29,087 nt of DNA from Bacteroidales bacterium (GTDB lineage Bacteria > Bacteroidota > Bacteroidia > Bacteroidales > UBA932), in the NCBI GenBank assembly GCA_017483985.1, contig JAFUUB010000110.1:1-29087 (forward strand), read 5' to 3'. A program made the position numbers and the translations under genes. Under the pieces are notes generated by a model that searched no databases, was not told the DNA's origin, and saw only the letters and a list, made by a program, of their open reading frames with translations. Within the stretch, counting starts at the first letter, position 1, and each line of letters begins with the position of its first letter. Below, piece after piece: positions 15,299 through 23,436 of this stretch.

Positions 15299-16662
15299 AA
15301 CTCTGGGACAAAGGATACGCACTGGATGCCTCGATCGAGGCGTTTACCATTGGCAAGGACCGGGAACTGGACTTGTTTCTGGCTCCCTATGACATCCTGG
15401 GAACGATGGCGCATGTGACCATGCTCGCATCGGTCCGGATGCTGACGGAAGGGGAACGGGACCTGTTGCTTCCGGAATTGCGGAAACTGTATGCCCTGGC
15501 GGCAGACGGGAAGTTTACGATCGAAGAGGGGATCGAAGACGTGCATTCCCAGGTGGAACTGGAACTGACGCGTGCGCTGGGCGATATCGGGAAAAAGGTC
15601 CATACGGGCCGTTCCCGCAATGACCAGGTCCTGCTGGATGTCAAGCTATTCGCCCGTTCCGCGGTCGAGAAAACCGTCGGGAAGGTCAAGACGCTCTTCG
15701 ACCACCTGCAGGCCCGGAGCGAGGAATTGAAGGATGTCCTGATGCCGGGCTATACGCATCTGCAGGTGGCGATGCCGTCTTCTTTCGGACTGTGGCTGGG
15801 CGCCTATGCGGAGCGGCTGACGGACGACCTGTCCCTGCTGCATGCCGCCTGGGAGCAGACCGACCGCAATCCGTTGGGGGCGGCGGCCGGTTACGGATCC
15901 TCCGCACCGCTGGACCGGGAGATGACGACCCGTCTGCTGGGGTTCTCGGACCTGGATTACAATGCCGTGCATGCCATGATGGGACGGGGGAAGATGGAGT
16001 GGACCGTCTCCGTCGCCTATGCTTCGCTGGCCCAGACGCTGGGACGCTTTGCGATGGACGGCTGCCTGTTCATGAGCCAGAATTTCGGTTTCATCCATCT
16101 GCCGGACAACCTGACGACCGGTTCGAGCATCATGCCGCACAAGAAGAATCCCGATGTCTTTGAACTGGTCCGGGCGCATTGCAACCGGATGCAGGGGATT
16201 CCGGCGACTTTGATGGGCATGCTTTCCAACCTTCCTTCGGGTTATTTCCGGGATTTCCAGCTGACCAAGGAAGTCTGGCTGCCGCTCTTTGCCGAGATGG
16301 ACCAGGTCCTGGATATCCTGGATTATGCGGTCTGTCACATGACGGTTGAGAAGGACTTGATGTCCAGGTCTTTGTATGCGGCGGCCTTCAGTGTGGAGAC
16401 GGTCAACCGGCTCGTGGCCGCCGGCGTGCCGTTCCGTGAGGCCTACCGGCAGGTCGGCCAGGCGGTGCAGGAAGGGACCTTCCGGCCGGATCCGTCCCTG
16501 ACCGGGCCGGACGGCTCCGTTACGCCGGCTACCCTCGGACATACCCATATCGGATCGGTCGGCAACCTGTGCAACGACCGGGTGGCCGCGCGGATGGAAG
16601 CCATCCTCTCCCGCTTCCCGTTCGACCGCGTCCACACGGCCCTGGACGCCCTGCTGGGCTGA
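15295..16662 (+). CDS. argH: Argininosuccinate lyase
   Basis: Splits argininosuccinate to arginine and fumarate, the final step of the pathway. The 455-residue fumarase/aspartase-superfamily protein has HTGRSRNDQ at residues 103-111, PGYTHLQ near 150 and the superfamily signature GSSIMPHKKNPD near 275-287 carrying the catalytic Ser loop. Length is typical and no GNAT extension is present, unlike the ArgH(A) fusions of some marine gammaproteobacteria. Start overlaps the argE stop by 4 bp. It is the last gene of the operon; the only nearby hairpin is the rnpB terminator, which lacks a T-run in this direction. Confidence 0.96.
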   Translation: MKLWDKGYALDASIEAFTIGKDRELDLFLAPYDILGTMAHVTMLASVRMLTEGERDLLLPELRKLYALAADGKFTIEEGIEDVHSQVELELTRALGDIGKKVHTGRSRNDQVLLDVKLFARSAVEKTVGKVKTLFDHLQARSEELKDVLMPGYTHLQVAMPSSFGLWLGAYAERLTDDLSLLHAAWEQTDRNPLGAAAGYGSSAPLDREMTTRLLGFSDLDYNAVHAMMGRGKMEWTVSVAYASLAQTLGRFAMDGCLFMSQNFGFIHLPDNLTTGSSIMPHKKNPDVFELVRAHCNRMQGIPATLMGMLSNLPSGYFRDFQLTKEVWLPLFAEMDQVLDILDYAVCHMTVEKDLMSRSLYAAAFSVETVNRLVAAGVPFREAYRQVGQAVQEGTFRPDPSLTGPDGSVTPATLGHTHIGSVGNLCNDRVAARMEAILSRFPFDRVHTALDALLG

Positions 16663-16680
16663 TTCCCGACGACGGTTGCG

Positions 16681-16720
16681 TAATACAAAAAGAGGACGGC
16701 TGGAATCCAGTCGTCCTCTT
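16681..16720 (-). terminator. Intrinsic terminator of rnpB
   Basis: A 14-bp stem with one G-U pair (16690-16703 with 16707-16720) and a 3-nt loop. On the minus strand it is followed by TTTTTG and AT-rich sequence. It lies about 12 bp past the RNase P RNA 3' end, and could also block plus-strand transcription from argH less efficiently. Confidence 0.85.
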
Positions 16721-16732
16721 AGATTGCAAGGC

Positions 16733-17105
16733 GGGGCCGTAAGCCGGTTTCTGTTTTTAAATCTGCCATTTATCTAACGCAACCTACCCCCTGGCATCGG
16801 GCGGGCAGCCCTCATCTGCCAGTATATTTGGTCTTGCAGGCCCTGTCTCCGTACCCGGCCGGCATCGCTGACGGCCGTCGTGGGCTCTTACCCCGCGTTT
16901 TCACCCTTACCCATCCAGCGTCATCAAAACGAGGTGACAGACGCGGCTGGCGGTTGTTTTCTGTTACGGTCGGAATGAAATTACTCCCATCTGCGCTTTC
17001 CGCAGCAGGGTGCCCTTTCCTGTCCGGACTTTCCTCACCGTTTCCGGCGCGGCAGATCGTCCTGCCTTGTTGTTCTCCTGTCCGCCTGGTGGGGCGGCGG
17101 CTTTG
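16733..17105 (-). ncRNA. rnpB: RNase P RNA (catalytic subunit, type A-like)
   Basis: The ribozyme that matures tRNA 5' ends. Universal blocks are present on the minus strand: GAGGAAAGTCCGG (17036-17024) near the 5' end; GGGTGAAAACGCGGGGTAAG in the centre (about 16909-16890); a GATGAGGGCTGCCCGCC block (about 16815-16799); and ACAGAAACCGGCTTAC (16754-16739) at the 3' end. Total length of about 373 nt is normal. The 5' end is set from the -7 box and the 3' end from the last conserved block, so both are uncertain by roughly 10 nt. It converges with argH and diverges from the glutaminyl cyclase gene. Short open frames across this region are meaningless. Confidence 0.95.
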
Positions 17106-17110
17106 CGCGG

Positions 17111-17118
17111 CAAAGGTA
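17111..17118 (-). promoter_or_regulatory. -7 box of rnpB
   Basis: TACCTTTG on the minus strand, about 6 bp before the predicted RNA 5' end. Upstream sequence is AT-rich with no clear TTTG at 19 nt. Confidence 0.65.
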
Positions 17119-17214
17119 CGCAAAAAATAAAAATAATTGCTAACTTCGCCGTCGTTTCCGGAGCAGGGGAGCGCCTTGCCTCCCGGGAACGGAATTTGTA
17201 CAGATTTGGGTATC

Positions 17215-17970
17215 ATGAAACGATTCTTGCTTTTCTCTCTGATGCTGTTGCTGGTCGGCGCCTGCGCCGATGGCAAGGTGCGTCAGTATAAATTGCAGGT
17301 AGTCAAGGATTACCCGCATGATACGCAATCCTATACACAGGGCCTTTTCTTCGACGGCGGCAACTTCTATGAAAGTACCGGCCAGTTCGGCGAGTCGACG
17401 TTCCGGATCGTGGACCTGACCACCGGGAAGGCCCGTCGCAAGCTGGATTTCGGGAAGAAGTATTTCGTGGAAGGCCCGGTCATCCTGGGAGGGGACCTGT
17501 TCATCCTCACCTGGACCAACAAGGTCGCCTTCGTGTATGACGCAGCGACGCTGCAGTACAAGCAGACCTATACGTATCCGCGGGAAGGCTGGGGCCTGAC
17601 CACGGACGGGAAGCAGCTGATCGCCAGCGACGGCTCCTCCCGCCTGTATTTCATGGATACGCAATTCAAGATGCAGCGGACGGTGACGGTCAAACTGAAC
17701 GGCCGGCCGGTGAACATGCTGAATGAATTGGAGTATATCGACGGCAAGGTCTGGGCGAATGTCTACACCTCCGACATGATCCTGATCATCGATCCGAAGA
17801 GCGGGAACGTGGAGGCGACCGTCGATTGCACCGGGTTGCTGCCGAGGCAGTTAAGGGATAACCGGACGGATGTGCTGAACGGCATTGCCTATGATCCGGC
17901 TACGAAGAAGACGTACCTGACCGGGAAATACTGGCCCCGGCTGTACGAAGTGAAGCTGGTGGAGAAATAA
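17215..17970 (+). CDS. Glutaminyl-peptide cyclotransferase (PF05096 beta-propeller) lipoprotein
   Basis: Cyclises N-terminal glutamine of peptides or proteins to pyroglutamate. The 251-residue protein has a lipoprotein signal (MKRFLLFSLMLLLVGAC, C17) and a five-bladed propeller-like series of strands. Family motifs: YPHDTQSYTQGLFF (about 33-46), FYESTGQFGEST, GWGLTTDGKQLIASDGSSRLYF (around 123-144) and LNELEYIDGKVWANVYTSD. The frame is open 26 codons upstream, but those lack a signal peptide and overlap the candidate promoter; the ATG before MKRFLLF was chosen. It stands alone between divergent rnpB and the TPP riboswitch. A weak -7 box (TAACTTCG, 17141-17148) lies 66 bp upstream. Confidence 0.9.
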   Translation: MKRFLLFSLMLLLVGACADGKVRQYKLQVVKDYPHDTQSYTQGLFFDGGNFYESTGQFGESTFRIVDLTTGKARRKLDFGKKYFVEGPVILGGDLFILTWTNKVAFVYDAATLQYKQTYTYPREGWGLTTDGKQLIASDGSSRLYFMDTQFKMQRTVTVKLNGRPVNMLNELEYIDGKVWANVYTSDMILIIDPKSGNVEATVDCTGLLPRQLRDNRTDVLNGIAYDPATKKTYLTGKYWPRLYEVKLVEK

Positions 17971-18002
17971 CGGACCCGGACGATCCGGGAAACATATAAA
18001 AA

Positions 18003-18082
18003 AGCGGGGGTGCCGGCTCAGGCCGGCTGAGATCATACCCAATGAACCTGATGCGGTCCGTACCGCCGTAGGGAAGGCTGAA
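18003..18082 (+). promoter_or_regulatory. TPP riboswitch (THI element)
   Basis: The conserved thi-box is plain: GGGGGTGCC, a GCCGGC hairpin, GGCTGAGATCATACCC, GAACCTGATGCGGT, a short CGGTCCGTACCG arm and CGTAGGGAAGGC. It senses thiamine pyrophosphate. Only about 20 nt separate it from the receptor ATG and no terminator hairpin follows, so control of translation initiation is more likely than attenuation. An ACCCC at 18091-18095 could pair with the GGGGGT of the aptamer as an alternative fold. No clear promoter is visible in the 32 bp between the preceding stop and the aptamer. Confidence 0.95.
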
Positions 18083-18103
18083 CCTCATGTACCCCTTGCA
18101 TTA

Positions 18104-20395
18104 ATGAACCATTATATGCGAGGTTTTTCTTTTTTGACGGCTGCGGCAGCCATGCTTCTGATGCAGAATGCCGCCTGGGCGCAAACGCCTGAAAAACAAG
18201 AGCGGCTGGACAGTGTCGTCGTGTCCGCATCCCGGGCCGGCAAGGCCACGCCGGTCACGTATTCGACGGTCGGGAAGGACGAACTCCGCCGCGCCAATCC
18301 GATCAACTCCCTGCCGATGACGCTGGCTTTGCAGCCTTCCGTCGTCGTTTCCCATGAAGGCGGCACGGGCATCGGCTATTCCAAGATGACCATCCGCGGC
18401 TCGAAAGGTTCCCAGATCAACGTGACCCTGAACGGCATCACCCTGAATGACGCCGAATCCCAGGAGGTCTTCTGGGTGAACATCCCTGCCCTGACGGGAA
18501 TCCTGTCCGGCGTCCAGGTGCAGCGGGGCCTGGGTACCTCCGCGAACGGTGCGGGTGCCTTCGGGGCCAGCATCAACATGAACACGGCTTTTGTCGGAGC
18601 GGATCCGACGGCGCGGATTGATTTCTCCGCCGGTTCCTATGACACCCGGATCCTGACGGCCTCCGGTTCTACGGGCCTGCTGCTCAATGGCCTGTATTTC
18701 AGCCTGGCCTATTCGACCAATGAGACGGAAGGGTATATCCGGAATGCCTGGGGCGATGCCTCCAGCGTCTTTGTCGTAGCCGGCTGGCTGAAAGGCCGGA
18801 ACTCCCTGCGCCTGACGTATCTGCGCGGCGAGCAGGCGACGGGCATTACCTGGACCGGTATCCCGCTGGCGGACCTGGAAAACGACCGCACCCGGAACCC
18901 GGAAGGCATTTACTATGATGCACAGGGAAATGAGCGGTATTACCGGAACCATTCCGACAACTACCTGCAGCAACATGTGCAGCTCAACTGGACGCATCAG
19001 TTCAGCGATCGGTGGACGTGGTCGACGACCCTGAACTATACGGACGGATATGGTTATAACGAACGTTACAAGACCGGCAAGAAACTGAGTGCCTACGGGT
19101 TCCCGTCCGATTTCCGGTACGGGGACGCAACCGCCAAGACCAAGGGGGATGTCATTTTCCGCAAGACCATGGCCAATGGCTACTGGGTCGCCAATTCCGA
19201 GGTAACCTTCCGCAGCGACCGGCTCCGGTTCGTGGGTGGGGTCAACGTGTCCCGGTATGACGGCGACCACTACGGGGAACTGCTCTGGCACCAGGCGCTG
19301 GGCAAGGGGTACGACTATTCTCCGCTGAACGTCCGCAGTCGAGAGAACAACTGGTATCTCAATACCGGTATCAAGCAGGAAGCCAATGTGTTCGCCCGTG
19401 CTGAATACGGTTTCAACGCGTGGCTGACCGGCTATGCCGACGTACAGTACCGGGGTGTCCGGCTGGACATGTCGGGAATCGATGACGAGGACGACCTGCC
19501 GATGGATTTCGGCAAGACCTGGCACTTCGTCAACCCGCGGGCGGGCCTGACCGCGACCTTCGGCGGCAGCAAGCTGTACGCCTCCGTCGCCCTGGGCCAC
19601 CGGGAGCCGGGCCGCAGCGACATCAAGGAGATCATCGAAAGCAACAACCTCGAGGGAGGGGACCGGGAGCTCAAGCCGGAAAAGATGGTGGATGTGGAGG
19701 CCGGTTATTCCTTCGAGAGCCCCCGTTTCAGTGCCGGGGCCAATGTCTATTTGATGGAGTATCGGGATATGCTGCTGGAAACGGGGGAACTCTCCGCCTC
19801 CGGCTATGCGATCAAGGACAATGTCGACCGGAGCTGGCGCCGGGGCGTGGAACTTTCGGCCGCCTGGAAGCCCTGGAACAACCTGCAGGTCGCCGGCAAC
19901 ATGACGCTGAGCACCAACAAGATCAAGGACTATACGAAATATTATGAAGTCTACGACAATCTGGATGACTGGACCTACAAGGGGCAGCAGCAGGAGCATT
20001 TTGACGAAGTGACCATGCTGCTTTCCCCGTCCGTCGTGGGTATGGGCCAGCTGTCCTGGACGCCGTTGCAGGACATCGCCCTCGGCTCCCTGCGGACGAC
20101 GACGTTCTCGGTGGACGTCAAATATGTCGGGAAGCAGTATTGGGACAGCACGGAAAACGCCGACCGCTGCATCCCGGCCTACTGGGTCTCGAATGCCTCG
20201 CTGAGCCATGAGTTCGCCCTCCGGACCGGAAGCCTGGGGCTTTCCCTGTATGTCAACAACCTTTTCAACCGGATGTATTACGCCGATGCGTGGGTCTACC
20301 GGGCGTTCTTTGAAAAAGACGGCTGGTACCAGGAAGAGGGTGTCTTCCCGCAGGCACCGCGCAATTTCATGGCGAAGATCACCTATCGTTTCTAA
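18104..20395 (+). CDS. TonB-dependent outer-membrane receptor, predicted thiamine(-compound) importer
   Basis: A 763-residue TonB-dependent receptor. A signal peptide (residues 1-26, cut after WAQ/AWA) leads to a TonB-box-like stretch with LDSVVVSASR, then a plug domain (about 40-160: NPINSLPMTLALQPSVVV, IRGSKGSQINVTLNGI, VQVQRGLGTSANGAGAFG) and a 22-strand barrel ending in the aromatic FMAKITYRF. The N-terminal carboxypeptidase-like domain of SusC proteins is absent and no SusD follows, so it is a small-ligand receptor rather than a glycan one. The upstream TPP riboswitch identifies thiamine or a precursor as the probable ligand, as for the omr1 class predicted in Bacteroidetes. A second start (M5) is possible. 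Confidence 0.93.
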   Translation: MNHYMRGFSFLTAAAAMLLMQNAAWAQTPEKQERLDSVVVSASRAGKATPVTYSTVGKDELRRANPINSLPMTLALQPSVVVSHEGGTGIGYSKMTIRGSKGSQINVTLNGITLNDAESQEVFWVNIPALTGILSGVQVQRGLGTSANGAGAFGASINMNTAFVGADPTARIDFSAGSYDTRILTASGSTGLLLNGLYFSLAYSTNETEGYIRNAWGDASSVFVVAGWLKGRNSLRLTYLRGEQATGITWTGIPLADLENDRTRNPEGIYYDAQGNERYYRNHSDNYLQQHVQLNWTHQFSDRWTWSTTLNYTDGYGYNERYKTGKKLSAYGFPSDFRYGDATAKTKGDVIFRKTMANGYWVANSEVTFRSDRLRFVGGVNVSRYDGDHYGELLWHQALGKGYDYSPLNVRSRENNWYLNTGIKQEANVFARAEYGFNAWLTGYADVQYRGVRLDMSGIDDEDDLPMDFGKTWHFVNPRAGLTATFGGSKLYASVALGHREPGRSDIKEIIESNNLEGGDRELKPEKMVDVEAGYSFESPRFSAGANVYLMEYRDMLLETGELSASGYAIKDNVDRSWRRGVELSAAWKPWNNLQVAGNMTLSTNKIKDYTKYYEVYDNLDDWTYKGQQQEHFDEVTMLLSPSVVGMGQLSWTPLQDIALGSLRTTTFSVDVKYVGKQYWDSTENADRCIPAYWVSNASLSHEFALRTGSLGLSLYVNNLFNRMYYADAWVYRAFFEKDGWYQEEGVFPQAPRNFMAKITYRF

Positions 20396-20420
20396 ATCCC
20401 GGTTCCGGGAAAAATGCAGT

Positions 20421-20444
20421 AAAGCCCGCTTCTCAGCGGGCTTT
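20421..20444. terminator. Bidirectional terminator between the TonB receptor and the small minus-strand unit
   Basis: A 9-bp perfect stem AAAGCCCGC / GCGGGCTTT with a 6-nt loop. A-rich and T-rich ends make it usable from both strands. On the minus strand it directly follows the 26-codon ORF, with a further T-run (TTTTTCCC) 8-12 nt beyond. Confidence 0.8.
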
Positions 20445-20449
20445 AACGG

Positions 20450-20530
20450 TTAGTTAGCAAGTGTTTCCGTAAAGGAAAAAATTATCTGGTCAGTAAGATA
20501 TGTCTTTCCGCCGGAGCGGTTGGTTTTCAT
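20450..20530 (-). CDS. Candidate 26-residue small protein (or the core of a small RNA)
   Basis: A short frame from ATG to TAA. The peptide starts MKTNRSGGKTY and ends FTETLAN: basic Gly/Ser N-terminus, then a short hydrophobic run (QIIFSF). It has its own perfect -33/-7 promoter 18-24 bp upstream and a terminator 6 bp downstream, so a transcript of roughly 130 nt is well supported. Whether it is translated is not. The same region can fold as a nested hairpin (20505-20509 with 20474-20478; 20496-20500 with 20483-20487), so a regulatory RNA is the alternative. I recognise no family. Base composition is more AT-rich than neighbouring genes. Confidence 0.45.
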   Translation of the reverse strand: MKTNRSGGKTYLTDQIIFSFTETLAN

Positions 20531-20553
20531 GTAACGTTTTAATTTCCGGAATG

Positions 20554-20584
20554 CAAAGTTACACGAAATAAAACGATTTGCAAA
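20554..20584 (-). promoter_or_regulatory. Consensus promoter of the small transcription unit downstream of trmD
   Basis: On the minus strand TTTG (20584-20581), exactly 19 nt, then TAACTTTG (20561-20554). The -33 element starts only 6 bp after the trmD stop codon. Together with the mtaD promoter it is the best match in the window. Confidence 0.75.
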
Positions 20585-20590
20585 TTTTTG

Positions 20591-21274
20591 TCAGGATTTT
20601 TTTTGCAGCAGTCCCGGGCGGAGCCGTTTCGTGCGCTCCAGCGCCTGTTCGTCCTGCCAGGCCCGGATCAGTTTCGGATTGCCGCTCAGCAGCACGTCCG
20701 GTACCTTCCAGCCGTTGAATTCGGCCGGGCGGGTGTAGACGGGCGGGGAGAGGAGGTCGTCCTGGAAGCTGTCGGACAAGGCGGACGTCTCGTCCGTCAG
20801 GGCGCCGGGGATCAGGCGGATGATGGCATCGGCCAGCAGGGCGGCCGGAATCTCCCCGCCGCTGACGACATAGTCGCCGACCGAGATCTCCCGGGTGACC
20901 AGGTGCTCGCGGATCCGGTGGTCGATCCCCTTGTAATGGCCGCAGAGGAGGATGAGGTTCCCTTTGAGGGACAGTTCGTTCGCGATTCCCTGGTTCAGCA
21001 GTTCGCCGTCCGGGGACATGTAGATGACTTCGTCATAGTCCCGCTCGGCCTTCAGTTCTTCAATCATCCTGAAAACCGGTTCGACCATCATGACCATGCC
21101 GGCATCGCCGCCGTAGCAATAGTCGTCGACGGTCGCGCGGGGACCCAGTCCGTATTTGCGGATGTTGTGGATATGGATTTCGACGAGCCCCTTCTTGACG
21201 GCCCTGCCCACGATGGAGTGGCTGAGCGGGCTTTCGAGCAGTTCGGGGACGACGGTGAGGATATCGATGCGCAT
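20591..21274 (-). CDS. trmD: tRNA (guanine-N1)-methyltransferase TrmD
   Basis: Makes m1G37 in tRNAs reading CNN/GNN codons, preventing +1 frameshifting. The 227-residue SPOUT methyltransferase shows [17 protein letters not shown] at the start, [13 protein letters not shown] (about 54-66) and the trefoil-knot SAM site: [12 protein letters not shown] (around 112-123) and [11 protein letters not shown] (about 131-141), with D/R-rich [17 protein letters not shown] toward the C-terminal domain. Length is normal. It is monocistronic with its own -7 box; it does not sit in the rpsP-rimM-trmD-rplS operon of many bacteria. Confidence 0.96.
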   Translation of the reverse strand: MRIDILTVVPELLESPLSHSIVGRAVKKGLVEIHIHNIRKYGLGPRATVDDYCYGGDAGMVMMVEPVFRMIEELKAERDYDEVIYMSPDGELLNQGIANELSLKGNLILLCGHYKGIDHRIREHLVTREISVGDYVVSGGEIPAALLADAIIRLIPGALTDETSALSDSFQDDLLSPPVYTRPAEFNGWKVPDVLLSGNPKLIRAWQDEQALERTKRLRPGLLQKKS

Positions 21275-21298
21275 AATAACTTATTTTCAATCAGTGCG

Positions 21299-21306
21299 CA
21301 AAATTA
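21299..21306 (-). promoter_or_regulatory. -7 box of trmD
   Basis: TAATTTTG on the minus strand, 24 bp upstream of the trmD ATG. The -33 region has no exact TTTG. Confidence 0.55.
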
Positions 21307-21329
21307 GTGTTTTTTCATAAATTTTTCGA

Positions 21330-21337
21330 TATATTTG
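21330..21337 (+). promoter_or_regulatory. -7 box of the DUF349 protein gene
   Basis: TATATTTG on the plus strand, giving a leader of about 57 nt before the ATG at 21401. It is back-to-back with the trmD promoter and lies at the start of a longer in-frame reading, which supports the later start codon. Confidence 0.65.
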
Positions 21338-21400
21338 CATCTTGTACGCTGCTTGGAAAGCCAGCGACAGACTTTATTAATAACTGAAACACCTCCAACC

Positions 21401-23422
21401 ATGAGTGAAGAATTGAATCCTGAAGTGCTCAAGCCTTCAGATGTAGCCGAAAATGCTGTTCAGGAAGCCCCCATCCCTGAAACGCCGAAGACGGAAGAAC
21501 CCGTAGCCGCCGAGCCGGTTGCCGAACCTGCCGGGGAAGCCCCCGCCGCCTCCAATCTGCAGGAGACGGTCGACGCGATCGAGGACAAGGTCGTTGAAGT
21601 CGCCCAGAAGGCAGCTGAGATGGCCGGAGAAGCCGTCGGAAAGGTGCAGGATGTCGTCGATGACGTCAAGGAGGCCCTGGAACCTGCCGCCCGTTTCGCC
21701 GAGAAATCCCTGGCCGAACTGACGAGCCTGTTCGAAGGACTGATGTCCGACGAGGCCCGGATGAAGCGTGCCAAGGAGGCCGAGGCCATCAAGGCCGCTT
21801 TCTACAAGAAACTCTCCAAGGAAAAGGCGGATGCCGGCCTGGCGCCCGTCGAAGAACCTGTCGGGGACGTTGCCGAGGAAGAGGCTCCGGTTGCAGCTGA
21901 CGAGCAGGTCGGCCCGTTCGAGGCCATCGAAAGCGGATTCAAGTCACTCTATAACCGTTTCCGCAAGGAGCGCGGCGAATACAACCGGCAGCTGGATGCG
22001 GAGCGTGCGGACAACCTGGTCAAGAAGCAGGCCGTGATCGAGGACCTCAAGGCCCTGGTCGAGCGTCAGGAAGACGTCAGCGCCTCCTTCCCGGATTTCC
22101 GTGCCCTGCAGGCCCGCTGGCGCGAGATCGGTCCGGTCCCCGTGGCGGATTTCCGGAACCTGAACGACACCTACCAGTTCTATGTCGAGAAGTTCTACGA
22201 CAAGGTCCAGCTGGACCGCGACATGCGTGACCTGGATTTCAAGAAGAACCTCGAGGCCAAGGAGAAGTTCTGCGAAGAGGCGGAGCGCCTGGCCGAGGAC
22301 GAGAATGTCGTCGATGCCTTCAAGGAACTGCAGAAACTGCATGAGCAGTGGAAGGAATTCGGCCCGGTGGCCAAGGAATTCCGCGAGTCCATCTGGGAGC
22401 GTTTCAAGGCCGCAACGGCCGTGATCAACCGCAAGTACCAGGGGTATTTCGAAGGCCAGAAGGAGAAGCAGGTCGAGAACCTGGCCGCCAAGCAGGCCCT
22501 CTGCGAGCGTGTGGAGGCCCTTGCCGCCAAGGAAGACATCACTTCCTCCATCGAGTGGAACAACCTTTCCAAGGAGATCGAAGATATCCAGAAGGAGTGG
22601 AAGACCATCGGTTTTGCCACCAAGAAGGAAAACCAGCGGATCTATGACCGTTTCCGCGCGGCCTGCGACAAGTTCTTCGAGCGCAAGCGCCTGTACTATT
22701 CCGGGTTCAAGGACAGCATGAACGAGAACCTCGAGAAGAAGCAGGCCCTCATCGAGAAGGCCGAGGAACTCAAGACCAGCACGGACTGGAAGAAGACCAC
22801 CGAAGCCTTCATCGACCTGCAGAAGCAGTGGAAGGAGATCGGCGCCGTTCCGCGCAAGAAATCCGAACAGCTCTGGAAGCGCTTCCGTGCCGCATGCGAT
22901 GAATTCTTCGCCGAGCGTGACAAGAATGCCCGGCCCGAGAATGATTACTATGGCAACCTCCGCCTGAAGAAGGCCCTCATCGAGGAGATCAATGCGTTCG
23001 AGCCGTCGGACGACGAGCAGGTGATGCACGATGCCGCCCAGGCCTACAGCGAGCGTTGGCAGGCGATCGGCTTCGTCCCGTTCAAGGAGAAGGAGAACAT
23101 CGCCAAGGCCTTCCGCGATGCCATGCAGGCCAAGTTCCCGGATTGGCGGGGTGGCCGCGGCCCTCAGCGCGGCGAACGCCGGGGTGGCGGACGTCCGGTC
23201 CAGCAGCGGGCTCCGATGACGGAAAAGGACAAGCTGGTGCTCAAGTACAACAAGCTCCAGCAGGAAATCGATACCTACGAGAACAACATCGGTTTCTTCG
23301 CCGCCTCCAAGAACTCCGAGTCCCTGATCCGGCAGATGCAGGAGCGCATCGACCAGGCCAAGCAGGAACTGAAGGACCTGGAGAACCAGATCCGTTCCCT
23401 GGAGGACGCCTCCGAGGAATAG
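21401..23422 (+). CDS. Large DUF349 repeat protein
   Basis: A 673-residue, highly charged, helical protein. Residues 1-170 are acidic and Ala/Glu/Pro/Val-rich, low complexity and probably disordered. From about residue 180 five DUF349 units follow, each with a W-x2-IG/FG-x-V/A-core: RWREIGPVP, QWKEFGPVA, EWKTIGFAT, QWKEIGAVP and RWQAIGFVP, spaced about 70-80 residues. A Gly/Arg-rich stretch (about 583-605: GGRGPQRGERRGGG) may bind RNA. The C-terminal 65 residues are a coiled coil. DUF349 has no settled function in this lineage. The start MSEELNP was chosen because the upstream extension overlaps the promoter. It precedes yidC by 63 bp. Confidence 0.88.
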   Translation: MSEELNPEVLKPSDVAENAVQEAPIPETPKTEEPVAAEPVAEPAGEAPAASNLQETVDAIEDKVVEVAQKAAEMAGEAVGKVQDVVDDVKEALEPAARFAEKSLAELTSLFEGLMSDEARMKRAKEAEAIKAAFYKKLSKEKADAGLAPVEEPVGDVAEEEAPVAADEQVGPFEAIESGFKSLYNRFRKERGEYNRQLDAERADNLVKKQAVIEDLKALVERQEDVSASFPDFRALQARWREIGPVPVADFRNLNDTYQFYVEKFYDKVQLDRDMRDLDFKKNLEAKEKFCEEAERLAEDENVVDAFKELQKLHEQWKEFGPVAKEFRESIWERFKAATAVINRKYQGYFEGQKEKQVENLAAKQALCERVEALAAKEDITSSIEWNNLSKEIEDIQKEWKTIGFATKKENQRIYDRFRAACDKFFERKRLYYSGFKDSMNENLEKKQALIEKAEELKTSTDWKKTTEAFIDLQKQWKEIGAVPRKKSEQLWKRFRAACDEFFAERDKNARPENDYYGNLRLKKALIEEINAFEPSDDEQVMHDAAQAYSERWQAIGFVPFKEKENIAKAFRDAMQAKFPDWRGGRGPQRGERRGGGRPVQQRAPMTEKDKLVLKYNKLQQEIDTYENNIGFFAASKNSESLIRQMQERIDQAKQELKDLENQIRSLEDASEE

Positions 23423-23436
23423 CAGCAGTATGAATG

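Noticed and set aside
16812..17291. Several 90-150 codon frames in the rnpB region
   Set aside because: They run across the RNase P RNA, whose conserved blocks explain the sequence; no protein motif is seen.
17973..18000. Small hairpin CCCGGA/TCCGGG before the TPP riboswitch as a terminator
   Set aside because: It has only a 6-bp stem and is followed by A-rich, not T-rich, sequence on the plus strand.
18101..20209. A 702-codon minus-strand frame opposite the TonB receptor
   Set aside because: Shadow of a secure gene; no start context, promoter or recognisable motif.
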